Source: a virus | DNA: 64,000 nt | IMG/VR virus record: IMGVR_UViG_3300046559_001153 | Span: 160,271-224,270 of that record | Strand: one strand, 5' to 3' | Part shown: positions 23,867-32,295 of the stretch, one piece after another | How positions within the stretch are numbered: position 1 is the first letter of the stretch | Layout: every line of letters starts with the position of its first letter | The notes under the pieces: generated by a model | Seen by the model: the letters and a program-made list of their open reading frames with translations, nothing else | Database searches by the model: none | What the model was told of the DNA's origin: nothing | Program-made: the position numbers and the translations under genes

Positions 23867-24901
23867 ATGCCTGTTCTCACCGACTTGGCCTACAAAGGGC
23901 CCGAACTCACTACTGACGACATGGTTTTTGGGGACGCGACCCTGCGGCCTGACTGGCGGTGGGAACGAGTCCTGGACATGGTCAACCATTCACCGTGCCC
24001 ATTACGCAACAAGCGATTCGACGACTCGTACGTCCGCACCATGCGACAGTACATGCTGCAGAACCGCGGCGACAACGAAGAGCGTAAAAAGAATCTGTTT
24101 TTCGAGTACCCGGGTTGCTACCACGCGTTGAAATTGCATCAGGATGTCGACGGGGCCGATATGCGATTGTTTCTGCAATCGCGGTTCCTGGCCAGACAAT
24201 CCATTCCCGATATCGCGAGATACACGGGCATGTTACCCATCTCGATTGAATGGTACGAGAAGCTGTTCTTCAATGTCTCGGACAGGATCAGCGATCAAGA
24301 CTGGATCTTGCGGCATATCCTTGGCCCCGAAGCCAGCCGACAACTCAATAACTACGAACTGGCCATTAAAATGCTAGCTTACCACGGGGGTGTCAGCGTC
24401 CTTAACTTCATGCTGACAGGCTGTCGAGAGCTGGAACATCCGCAGACACCAGAAGAAGTCATCAACTATGTCACCGACTATGCCGTCGACGGAATCATCC
24501 GCAAAGCGGCTCTGGCGGTTTACTGCTACACGCCCAACAAGTATAAAATAGAACAGCTGTTGGACATGGCTCGTCAGGCCAAAGCCGATATGAAGGCCAA
24601 GGAAGACGAGACAGATCGAATCGAAATGGTCGCGGGTGCTGTGCGACATACGTTAGAGGCGATCGAATTCATCAAGGGTGACATGGCTGAGGATTGGTTG
24701 AGAGCCAGGTCACCGCAGTTGCTTGAGTATGACGGTTTTGCGGCCGAGTTACGCGATCAACAGGTTTACGCGGTCGTGACAGGCAATCTGGCGTCTGTCG
24801 AACACATGCGACACAGGAAGTTCCCGGAAGCACCGAAGCGCGAATCCAAGTTGCTAACAGCCAAGGATGGCAAGCATGAAGACCCTCTCGAAACAAGCTG
24901 A
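23867..24901 (+). CDS. helix-turn-helix-containing phage protein
   Basis: The 344-residue protein has a central stretch, FLARQSIPDIARYTGMLP followed by SIEWYEKLFFNVSDRI. This reads as a helix-turn-helix with the EKLFFNVxDRI tail I associate with phage DNA-binding proteins of uncertain function (some resemble terminase small subunits). The C-terminal half is helical and charged. It lies upstream of the protease-capsid block and overlaps the next gene. A packaging or regulatory role is possible but unproven. Confidence 0.55.
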   Translation: MPVLTDLAYKGPELTTDDMVFGDATLRPDWRWERVLDMVNHSPCPLRNKRFDDSYVRTMRQYMLQNRGDNEERKKNLFFEYPGCYHALKLHQDVDGADMRLFLQSRFLARQSIPDIARYTGMLPISIEWYEKLFFNVSDRISDQDWILRHILGPEASRQLNNYELAIKMLAYHGGVSVLNFMLTGCRELEHPQTPEEVINYVTDYAVDGIIRKAALAVYCYTPNKYKIEQLLDMARQAKADMKAKEDETDRIEMVAGAVRHTLEAIEFIKGDMAEDWLRARSPQLLEYDGFAAELRDQQVYAVVTGNLASVEHMRHRKFPEAPKRESKLLTAKDGKHEDPLETS

Positions 24902-26144
24902 GACTCAGCTTCTGTCGGCTGTCAAAAACGTTGTCGGACACGTCGACAATGGGGATGACCCGACTGACGCCGTGGTCAAAGTGGCTCAAGAGCTGGAATT
25001 GCCCCGCGGGCATCTGCAGCTGCTTTGCAGCGCGTACAACACGGGTCGCGTGAACGCCCAGAGGAAGATGGCAGCTGCCAGCATCATGGAGCGGTTTGAG
25101 GATATCCCGCTGGCTGACCACGAGAAGGCCGCCCAACAGATCTGGCCTGACAAAATTGAAACACCGTCCGAGCGCCTGAGCAAAACAGCCGTCTCGGACG
25201 ATTACCGAAAAGCTCCGCACTGGTTAGCACCGTGTCTGACTAGCCCTCCTGCGCGAAAAGCAGCCAGTGCGGAGCCTCTTGTTCTTACCCCGGCGCAACG
25301 CAAAGACGCCGCCTGGAAGACGATCCTTGACGGCCAACGCCGCATTCAAGACGTCCGTCCCAAGTCGTCGGCCGCCCGTGACAACATGGTCGCCTCGATG
25401 CAGACGCTGACCGGATACTTCAAACGGGCCAATTGTCTGCCGTTTTCCGAGGTGCATTACGCAGTCGCGTCAGATCCCGCGGCCGAAGCTCTGATGCAGG
25501 TCGTGGGTGCCAGCCTGGGACGTGAGAAGCAGGCGGCAGTTGTCCCCCGAGTGATGCACTCGGTTGTCTGGACAGAGGCCCCGTACACACTGATCAAAGA
25601 AGCCCTGGCCGCCTGCGAGTTGGCCGTTAACGCCCGTCGTGAACTGGTTGAACTTGAAGCCAGTATTAAGACGGCCCGAGAGGAGGTATACGGCCCCTCT
25701 GGGGCCCATAAAAGTGGGTCTGAAAAAGTGGGGGCTGGAGGATCTATTTTCGGGACAGCGCTTGGAACCACTTTCGGGTCAACATTGCCTAAGCCCAAAT
25801 CTACGGGCGAAAGAGTTGAGTCTGCTGTCACCGCGTTAGACGATCCGGATCACGAAAACGCTATGCGTAACATCCAGATCACGGCCATGCTGCGAGACAT
25901 GATGTCGAATGACGAAGTGATCAAGGGCTACGAGCCGGAAGAGGTTCTGCACGCCTACAATCAAATCTCGCAGACAGCACCAACTGTCGCCATGCACTCG
26001 ATCGCTCTCGGACCTGAGCTTCGATCTGTCCTGCAGCGCAACCGGGCACCGCACGAGACGTCACAACTGGTCGGTCTGGAGAAGGATCTTCGCGGACTAC
26101 GGCCGCCACTCGGGGCGGCGCCTGAAAAGAAGGACACGAAATGA
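24876..26144 (+). CDS. hypothetical virion-type protein with K-x-A motifs
   Basis: The ATG at 24876 is chosen over 24867 because AAGGA at 24863-24867 gives proper spacing only for the later codon. The 422-residue product is mainly helical and soluble. It contains LSKQA near the N-terminus, LSKTA and EKQA further on, and a Gly-rich segment (GAGGSIFGTALGTTFGSTLP) near residue 290. It overlaps both neighbours. No family is recognised; position suggests an internal head protein. Confidence 0.6.
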   Translation: MKTLSKQAETQLLSAVKNVVGHVDNGDDPTDAVVKVAQELELPRGHLQLLCSAYNTGRVNAQRKMAAASIMERFEDIPLADHEKAAQQIWPDKIETPSERLSKTAVSDDYRKAPHWLAPCLTSPPARKAASAEPLVLTPAQRKDAAWKTILDGQRRIQDVRPKSSAARDNMVASMQTLTGYFKRANCLPFSEVHYAVASDPAAEALMQVVGASLGREKQAAVVPRVMHSVVWTEAPYTLIKEALAACELAVNARRELVELEASIKTAREEVYGPSGAHKSGSEKVGAGGSIFGTALGTTFGSTLPKPKSTGERVESAVTALDDPDHENAMRNIQITAMLRDMMSNDEVIKGYEPEEVLHAYNQISQTAPTVAMHSIALGPELRSVLQRNRAPHETSQLVGLEKDLRGLRPPLGAAPEKKDTK

Positions 26145-27241
26145 CGCCCGCAACGCCGCTGGAAGCCACGACGATCAAGGAAGCTGCCGAGATGCTGGCG
26201 AAGCGAATCGTTCTGATTCGTCTTACCAAGCAGGCGGCTGGTTTGTCGGACTACGTCGAGCCGTATGTGAACAAGGCAACCGAGTTCCTCGACAAGACAG
26301 CACCACAGGTTGGCAAATTCTACAGCGAGAACGCGACGCCCATTCACGCCGGATTGGGTGGGGCTGCCTTGGGGGCAGCAATGGGTGGTCTCTCCGGTCT
26401 GACGAGCCCCGACGAGGATCGACGTAACCCGGGCCGAAGTGCCCTCATGGGCGGATTGGCCGGCGGTGCGGTGGGCGGGGGTCTCGGACTGTTAGCTCAG
26501 CACGGGCCTGCTCTGAAGAAGTTGTTTGGCGCATCGAAGTCGATCGATACGGCAAAGAGTGAGGCGGATGCCTCTGGCGGTTTGATCCGCCAGTATCTCC
26601 CTCCTATGAAGCCTGACGCGACGGATCCGACTCGAGCTGGATTGCTGGCCCAGACGCTCGGTGGTGATTATGCTGGCACGACAGCCAAAGTAGTTGCCCC
26701 AGCCGCGATAGGGATCGAGAGCGGGATCGGGTTCAACAATTGGAGAAATGCTCACAATCCATTGACTACGAAAAATATCCGAACCGGTGCTAGCGAGTTT
26801 TTGGGTAAAAAGGATTTTGGCGGACTAGCCAGCACGCTGAATGTTCATCCAAATGTCGGATCGCCGTCAACCTGGATGGGTGCACCCGACGATATCGCAA
26901 AGAAAATGGAAGCAGCATTAACCAATTTGCAGACTGACAAAGCTCCATTTTGGGGCGGCGGGATACACTCCCCTCGAGGGATGGGCAGTTCCTACATGAA
27001 AGAGCTTGGCGGATTGCACGGTCCACCGGGCTGGTATGACAAAACAATGACAGCGATCGGCAACGCTGGAATGAAAGCCAACGCGGTAGAAGCCAGTTCA
27101 GCTGGCGGCATGCTAAGACGAGGCGCCGGCTTCGGCGGGCGTATGCTCGGATACGCGGCTTTGCCTGCTCTGGCCAGCTACTATCAACCACCCGTCGCTC
27201 CAGTTCTTAAACCCGGTCTGACAGATCTCCTGAAGAGATAA
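26141..27241 (+). CDS. glycine-zipper putative internal virion protein
   Basis: The 366-residue protein overlaps the preceding gene by four bases. After a short helical N-terminus with LTKQA comes a strong Gly/Ala zipper (residues ~68-125: HAGLGGAALGAAMGGLSGL, LMGGLAGGAVGGGLGLLA). The C-terminal half is Gly/Pro-rich with a hydrophobic end (MLGYAALPALASYY). The composition matches proteins at 1807, 3774 and 4691 and the linker of the RNAP-ligase protein. A membrane-interacting injected protein is my inference. Confidence 0.6.
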   Translation: MTPATPLEATTIKEAAEMLAKRIVLIRLTKQAAGLSDYVEPYVNKATEFLDKTAPQVGKFYSENATPIHAGLGGAALGAAMGGLSGLTSPDEDRRNPGRSALMGGLAGGAVGGGLGLLAQHGPALKKLFGASKSIDTAKSEADASGGLIRQYLPPMKPDATDPTRAGLLAQTLGGDYAGTTAKVVAPAAIGIESGIGFNNWRNAHNPLTTKNIRTGASEFLGKKDFGGLASTLNVHPNVGSPSTWMGAPDDIAKKMEAALTNLQTDKAPFWGGGIHSPRGMGSSYMKELGGLHGPPGWYDKTMTAIGNAGMKANAVEASSAGGMLRRGAGFGGRMLGYAALPALASYYQPPVAPVLKPGLTDLLKR

Positions 27242-27247
27242 ACTCCC

Positions 27248-29863
27248 ATGATGACCAAAGTGATTAGCCCGGCCGGCTGGGACTTCGGCACTGCCCTGAC
27301 CGAGATGGTCAAGGTATCCAGCCGCGGACTGATTGGCAGTGACCGTAACTCGCTGATCAAGCGAGCCGGTTACGCATTTGCCAACCTGGTCGATCACTCG
27401 GATTTGAAGCCCGGAGACGTCCCCATTCATCAGATTGCGATGGGGGCCACCGAACGTTATCTGGCCAACCGTAACGGAGATGGATTCAAACGGGCCAACC
27501 TGATTCGAACGATCGACACGTTTGTGAAGCGTGCCCGGTACTACCGCAATCACCAGAACAAGGATCCCCGCAAGTCGTACGGGGTGATTAAGAGAGCGGC
27601 TTACCACGACCCGATGGATCGTGTTGAGCTTTTGATCTTTTTGAATGGGACAAAAGAGGCGGCTGACCGTAATGGTGGCCTGGTAGCCGATCGCGAACTT
27701 CAGCAACTCGAAAAGACCGGTGAGCTGGCTGGCAGCATGGCTTGCATCTGGGATCCTGAATCGCTGATCTGCACGCCAAATGGTTATATCCCGATCAAAT
27801 CAATTCGTCCTGGCATGTTGGTGCCTACGCACGCTGACCGATGGCAGAAGGTCACTGAATTGCGACGCAGAAAGTATTCTGGCAAATTGTTATCGATCAA
27901 ACTTGACGGTTTACCTGAACCATTGCAGTTGACATCCGATCACCCGATGTACGCCAAGTTGTTGTCGCAGTACGCGGCGATGTCTCAAGGACAACGACCG
28001 GCAGGCCAATGGGCTCGTGAAGTTTCCGAGGGTGCGACCGCTTTTGAATGGCAATGCTCTGAGCATTTGCAGCCAGGCGACCGGCTTAACTGTCGAAAGC
28101 TTCCGCGTGTGCCCGGTGTGGCGGGCATCTCAAGTATTCCCCTGGCCGCTTTGCTGGGAACATATATCGCAGAAGGTAACGTTAGTTATTGCAAAGATAA
28201 TCCAAATATCGTGGTTTACACTGTCAACGCTGCGGACTGGGCCGTAAGAGGTGTTCCGGCTGCGGTTGAAGCGTACTGGCCGGACGTGACGTGCAATCTG
28301 GAACCTAAAAAGAACAGCAAGGTTTCATTTTCGATCCTGGTTAATTCCTCTGAATTGGCTCGTTGGTGCGTGCGGTTGCACGGGTCTGGTGTGTGGAATA
28401 AAACGATCCCCGCGGAGTTGCTCAACGCCACCAACGAAGCTAAACGAGAATTTATGGGTCGTTGGCTTGACGGCGACGGTTGGTGTGACAAAAAAGGTGG
28501 ACACTGGTCTTCTTGCAATTACGGTTTGATCATGCAGGGTCGTGATCTGTTGCTGACTCTCGGAATCGCCGCATCGATTTACAAAATCGATCACGCAAAA
28601 TGCGAGACTTCCGGCTATCAGGGTTCAGGCATCGAATACACCCTTAATGTTTCCAATTTCGATCTGGAGACTCTGGTTGGGCATTCGCAGAAAATTTCGA
28701 ACAATCCTTATTTGCGATCAGCGAAAGAGAAGAAAAAGGAGCATCAGGTTTGTTTATATCCGGTCGGCGACACGACAGCTTATCGAGTTAAATCAATCGG
28801 AATTACAGAAGCGGAGAATGTGGATGTCTGGAATTTCGAAGTCGAATACGACCATTCGTACTCTCTGGCCGGTGTCATTAGCCATAACTGCACCGTACCC
28901 AACGATGAGTGCTCGTCGTGTGGTAACCTGGCACCGACCCGTGAGGAGTACTGCCTGGGTGAAGACGAGGGCGGCCATTGCAAACATGGCGGATGCCGTA
29001 ACAGGTTGACCCGCGTGTGCGAAGACGGCCATGTCCTGCATGTCGATAATCCGGATCCAACATTCATCGACTTTTCGAATGTGGTCCGTCCGGCTGATCG
29101 AATCGCTTACGGTGGAATGGCTGACTACCTGATGAAAGCGGCAAGTGGCTCAGCGGTCGGCGGTGCCGAATTGGCTGAACAGATCGGTCTGACCGTGCCG
29201 CTGGATATCGCCTTCTCTTACGCCATGCGAGGCCGACCACACGTCGAGCCGCAGTTCAAATTGGCGTGTGCCTTCGCCGTCCTCGAACAGTCTGTACCGG
29301 TATCGCCCGTGTATGGTGCGACGCCGGCGGCACAGTTCTCGACAGCCCAGTTAGGGAAACCCGGTACGACCAAATTCGCCGAGGCGCTGACTGCCCTGGC
29401 GGACGAGGGAATCATTCTGCCGCTGCACACCTTCTGTGAATTGTGGTCGGGCGACGCCAAGGTTGAGAAGGCCGCACAAGTAGCACTGACCGGAATTTAC
29501 ACGCGACTGATTCGATCAGCCGATTTTCCGGAAAAACTTGCGGGCCACATTTTTCAGCCAGCTCGTACAACTACATCCGCGGCAAAAACGTGGGCACGAA
29601 AACAGGCGGCTGACTTCTCGGTACTGCCCGAGCACATCGAAAATCGACGCTGGTTGGCCGCGTTAAATGGCACGACCGACAATAACTTTGTAAAAAGTAA
29701 ACAGGCATCCGACATCACTGAATCAGCTTCGAGCGCGGCTGACGGGATGCAAATCGCCGAGCGCTATGCCGTCTACAAATTGGCAGCACTTTGCAAAATC
29801 GCAGAACTAACTGACGATTTTGCGTTGACAGCAGTGACTGCATTACATCAGAATCACCATTAA
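27248..29863 (+). CDS. putative prohead protease interrupted by an intein
   Basis: The precursor has 871 residues; removing the intein (166-547) leaves 489. The extein resembles phage capsid-maturation proteases: RNGDGFKRANL, then NHQNKDPRKSYG (candidate catalytic His102), MDRVELLIFLN, and SMA/C-TVPNDECSSCGN, in which Ser163 is the candidate nucleophile. The intein sits three residues after Ser163, so splicing would be needed for activity. Cys-rich residues (CSSCGN, CKHGGCRN) follow the junction. The C-terminal part is helical, with several K-x-A motifs and an embedded palindrome copy. Scaffold and capsid genes follow, as expected. Protease identity rests on motif resemblance. Confidence 0.75.
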   Translation: MMTKVISPAGWDFGTALTEMVKVSSRGLIGSDRNSLIKRAGYAFANLVDHSDLKPGDVPIHQIAMGATERYLANRNGDGFKRANLIRTIDTFVKRARYYRNHQNKDPRKSYGVIKRAAYHDPMDRVELLIFLNGTKEAADRNGGLVADRELQQLEKTGELAGSMACIWDPESLICTPNGYIPIKSIRPGMLVPTHADRWQKVTELRRRKYSGKLLSIKLDGLPEPLQLTSDHPMYAKLLSQYAAMSQGQRPAGQWAREVSEGATAFEWQCSEHLQPGDRLNCRKLPRVPGVAGISSIPLAALLGTYIAEGNVSYCKDNPNIVVYTVNAADWAVRGVPAAVEAYWPDVTCNLEPKKNSKVSFSILVNSSELARWCVRLHGSGVWNKTIPAELLNATNEAKREFMGRWLDGDGWCDKKGGHWSSCNYGLIMQGRDLLLTLGIAASIYKIDHAKCETSGYQGSGIEYTLNVSNFDLETLVGHSQKISNNPYLRSAKEKKKEHQVCLYPVGDTTAYRVKSIGITEAENVDVWNFEVEYDHSYSLAGVISHNCTVPNDECSSCGNLAPTREEYCLGEDEGGHCKHGGCRNRLTRVCEDGHVLHVDNPDPTFIDFSNVVRPADRIAYGGMADYLMKAASGSAVGGAELAEQIGLTVPLDIAFSYAMRGRPHVEPQFKLACAFAVLEQSVPVSPVYGATPAAQFSTAQLGKPGTTKFAEALTALADEGIILPLHTFCELWSGDAKVEKAAQVALTGIYTRLIRSADFPEKLAGHIFQPARTTTSAAKTWARKQAADFSVLPEHIENRRWLAALNGTTDNNFVKSKQASDITESASSAADGMQIAERYAVYKLAALCKIAELTDDFALTAVTALHQNHH
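27743..28888 (+). mobile_element. intein with LAGLIDADG homing endonuclease
   Basis: The 382-residue element starts at Cys166 (CIWDPESLICTPNGYIPIKS, block A) and has a block B (LTSDHPMY). LLGTYIAEG and FMGRWLDGDGW are the two dodecapeptide motifs of a LAGLIDADG endonuclease. It ends with WNFEVEYDHSYSLAG and VISHN, followed by Cys548 as the +1 residue. All key splicing residues (C1, block B His, terminal His-Asn, C+1) are present, so it is probably active. It is inserted next to the putative catalytic Ser of the host protein. Confidence 0.92.
29683..29700 (+). promoter_or_regulatory. recurrent palindrome, copy 4 (inside a gene)
   Basis: TAACTTTGTAAAAAGTAA lies within the protease coding sequence and encodes part of NNFVKSK. 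It is nearly identical to copy 1 over 20 bases, although the surroundings are unrelated. It is about 195 bases upstream of the scaffold-like gene at 29895. Confidence 0.5.
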
Positions 29864-29894
29864 CAGTTCACGGACGAACAAGGGAGAACCAAGG

Positions 29895-31157
29895 ATGGCC
29901 GCGACCAAAGAAGCTCGAGTGATGGATCTCGTTGACGAATTGCTGAACAAAGTTGTTCAGAAGCAATCCAACGACGCCAGCATGGGCAAGACGACCCACC
30001 CGTCCGAAGGACTGGAGAATGGGACCCACCCGCCCGAAACTGGTGCCCGCAGCGCCGAGAACACGGAAGTGATCAAACGCGATGTGGTTGGCCAGGCCGT
30101 CGATGACAAATCCGAACTGACCCCGCATGTCGGCACGATGGGTGCCGCTGACGGCACCAACATCGGGATCAAGCAGACGCCGACGGGTGAAGACCCGGGC
30201 GTCGAAGACGATTACGACAAAGACGGCGGCCACCCCGATCATCCGATCGGTGGCGAATCGACCCACCCGGCCAGGACCGACAACTCGGCCATCGTTCCGA
30301 AGTTTGGCAGTGCATCGATGCAGGGGTTGAATGCCCTGAACGAGCAGTTCGCCAAGATCGGCAACGATCTGATGACCGCAGTTACCCTTGAAATGACCTC
30401 GGCCAAGACCGCCGCAGCTCCTGCAGCTACAGCGGCTCCGGTCGCTCCCGCGAAACAGGCGACTGAGACACCGGTCAGTCCCGACGCCGCGGCAGCCGCG
30501 GGCTATGACCTGGCAGGAATGCTGGGAATGGACAAGCAAGCCTTGGACTCCGTGGTCAATGCGGCACTCGTCGAAGTCATGATCAATGCTTCGAGCGAGG
30601 CTGAGAAGGTCGCCAAGGTCATCCACAATTACAGACAGGCCTCGTCCTCGGACGCCTCAGCGGGTGCTTCGCCGGACGAATCGAACTCGTCAGCTCCCCC
30701 GGAATCGCCTCACGAAGAGGCTCCCCCAGGCGCTGGTGGCCCTCCCGGTGATGGTGGTGGTCCCCCGGGCGCCGGTGGTGACGGAGCGTCCGTGCCTGTC
30801 GAACAAGTCATCCAATTGCTGCAAGCCCTCGGTATCTCGCCTGAGATGCTTCAACAGGCTGCGGCTGGTGGCGCTGGTGGTCCCCCGGGTGCCGGTGGGC
30901 CTCCTCCCGGGATGGATCCCGGAGCAGCCGCCGGTGGCCCTCCCCCTGGCATGGACCCGAGCGCTGGCGGACCTCCGCCCGGTGCTGGTGGTCCTCCTCC
31001 CGGTGCCGGCGGTCCCCCGCCGGGCATGGGTGGTCCCCCGCCCAAGATGGGCTCGGCCACCCCAGCAGCCAAACAGGCTGACACGACCAAGTCGGCGGTC
31101 AATCAGATGCGATCATTTATCACTGAAATCGTCTCGCGTTCGGCCAGCATCAAGTAG
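29895..31157 (+). CDS. scaffold-like protein with Gly-Pro repeats
   Basis: The 420-residue protein lies between protease and capsid genes, where scaffolding proteins are usual. It is acidic and low in complexity. It has an N-terminal helix, an extended Gly/Asp/Pro/His-rich region, a central helical part (QGLNALNEQFAKIGNDLMTAV) and an Ala-rich segment with AKQA and DKQA. Near the C-terminus is a run of GGPPPGAGGPPPG-type repeats (residues ~315-385), then a helical tail (SAVNQMRSFITEIVSRSASIK) that could bind capsid protein. Scaffold function is inferred from position and composition. Confidence 0.6.
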   Translation: MAATKEARVMDLVDELLNKVVQKQSNDASMGKTTHPSEGLENGTHPPETGARSAENTEVIKRDVVGQAVDDKSELTPHVGTMGAADGTNIGIKQTPTGEDPGVEDDYDKDGGHPDHPIGGESTHPARTDNSAIVPKFGSASMQGLNALNEQFAKIGNDLMTAVTLEMTSAKTAAAPAATAAPVAPAKQATETPVSPDAAAAAGYDLAGMLGMDKQALDSVVNAALVEVMINASSEAEKVAKVIHNYRQASSSDASAGASPDESNSSAPPESPHEEAPPGAGGPPGDGGGPPGAGGDGASVPVEQVIQLLQALGISPEMLQQAAAGGAGGPPGAGGPPPGMDPGAAAGGPPPGMDPSAGGPPPGAGGPPPGAGGPPPGMGGPPPKMGSATPAAKQADTTKSAVNQMRSFITEIVSRSASIK

Positions 31158-31201
31158 TTCAAAACTCGTTCATTTATCATACTGCCACGGAGGGTGTTAA
31201 A

Positions 31202-31621
31202 GTGAAACCTGAATTGGGCGAGAAGATCGTCAAGTTCGCCGAGATCGCTGGTAAGTTCTCGGAACAAACCATGCCTCTGTTGGCACAGCTCGACGGTCAG
31301 TTGCAGAAGTGTGCATCGACCGCTCCCGCGTTGGTCGAACGCTGTATCAAGTTGAACCTGGTGCCGGCCATCGACAAGGCGGCCGCGGAAAAGCTGTTTG
31401 CTGATCCGATCCAGCTGCCCGACTTGATCAACTCGATTTTGACCAAGTTTGCAGAAGAGCGAGCCGAACGCGTCAAACTGGCCGCGGTCAGTCTGGGCCA
31501 GGGCGAAGGCGACGGTGAAAGCTTCGAAACGGCCGGCACGTCGCCGTTCGTTGGAGCCGTCCGCGGGCAGAAGTCTGCGGCCGACACCAAGTTCCGTGAG
31601 GCCATTTTGAACAATCGTTAA
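31202..31621 (+). CDS. helical hypothetical head protein
   Basis: The 139-residue protein starts at GTG with GGAGGG upstream. It is predominantly alpha-helical (GEKIVKFAEIAGKFSEQTMP, LINSILTKFAEERAERVKLAAV) with a Gly/Asp-rich linker and a basic tail. Position directly before the decoration and capsid genes suggests a head assembly or accessory role. It contains LQKCA, a K-x-A motif. Confidence 0.55.
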   Translation: MKPELGEKIVKFAEIAGKFSEQTMPLLAQLDGQLQKCASTAPALVERCIKLNLVPAIDKAAAEKLFADPIQLPDLINSILTKFAEERAERVKLAAVSLGQGEGDGESFETAGTSPFVGAVRGQKSAADTKFREAILNNR

Positions 31622-31642
31622 GCGTGGTTCCCAGTAAGTTCT

Positions 31643-31661
31643 CGGGCTGAGTAACAGCCCG
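31643..31661 (+). promoter_or_regulatory. stem-loop before the decoration gene
   Basis: CGGGCTG and CAGCCCG pair over a five-base loop. It is followed at once by a strong AAGGAGG ribosome binding site. No T run follows, so it is more likely a 5' mRNA stabiliser or processing site than a terminator. A twin lies before the capsid gene. Confidence 0.4.
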
Positions 31662-31685
31662 TTACAATCAACAAGGAGGTTGAAA

Positions 31686-32228
31686 ATGTCCGTTCCTGGT
31701 CAAATGACCGCAAATACGTTGAACGCGCTCAAGGGCTGGGCTGCGAACATGAACGCGTTGGACTTCCACGCGGCCGTTTCAGCCAACGTCACGGTCACGG
31801 TGATCCCCGGGATGGTGGCCCACTTGAACTCGGTCGGCCAGCTTGAGCTGGGCGTGTCGGGGTTCCAGATGCCGCTGTTCGTGATGCCCAACAATACCGA
31901 TCCTGACGTCACGGTTGCCGGTGGCAACGCAGTTACGGACGTCGGTGCTTTCGTCGCTGGCGTCCCCGCCGGTCAGGTCTTGTGCCTGGTCGCCACGGGT
32001 GCGTATGAGCTGGCTTCGACCTTTTACGACCTCACACAGGCAGCGAGCTATGTTCCGAACGCTGCCCTCAAAGCGATTGCCAACAACTCGTCGGCTACTG
32101 GCGGTCAGTTGACCATCGGTATCGCGGGCACCGACACCATTGTCGGTGTTGTGTCGCGTGGTGTTGTCGGTAACGGCTACGGATTCAACTCCCTGGCCTT
32201 CTGGACCTGCTTCTTGCCGGTCGTCTAG
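31686..32228 (+). CDS. putative capsid decoration/stabilisation protein
   Basis: The ATG at 31686 follows a near-perfect AAGGAGG; an upstream in-frame TTG is rejected. The 180-residue product is beta-rich with Val/Ala/Gly/Thr (SANVTVTVIPGMVAHLNSVG, VAGGNAVTDVGAFVAGVPAG). This suits a small trimeric decoration protein of the kind encoded just before the major capsid gene. Strong translation signals agree with an abundant particle protein. Confidence 0.65.
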   Translation: MSVPGQMTANTLNALKGWAANMNALDFHAAVSANVTVTVIPGMVAHLNSVGQLELGVSGFQMPLFVMPNNTDPDVTVAGGNAVTDVGAFVAGVPAGQVLCLVATGAYELASTFYDLTQAASYVPNAALKAIANNSSATGGQLTIGIAGTDTIVGVVSRGVVGNGYGFNSLAFWTCFLPVV

Positions 32229-32249
32229 TCGTGATTTCCTCGTCAATCC

Positions 32250-32268
32250 CGGGCCTGGTTTAGGCCCG
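32250..32268 (+). promoter_or_regulatory. stem-loop before the major capsid gene
   Basis: CGGGCCT and AGGCCCG form a 7-bp stem with a five-base loop, 14 bases before AAGGAGG. The layout is the same as the hairpin at 31643. Confidence 0.4.
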
Positions 32269-32295
32269 TAAGTTCTAAGCAAGGAGGCTTTTTCG

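Noticed and set aside
29683-29700. Treating palindrome copy 4 as chance because it lies in coding sequence
   Set aside because: Kept as a feature because its 20-base match to copy 1 is too close to dismiss, although its role there is the least certain.
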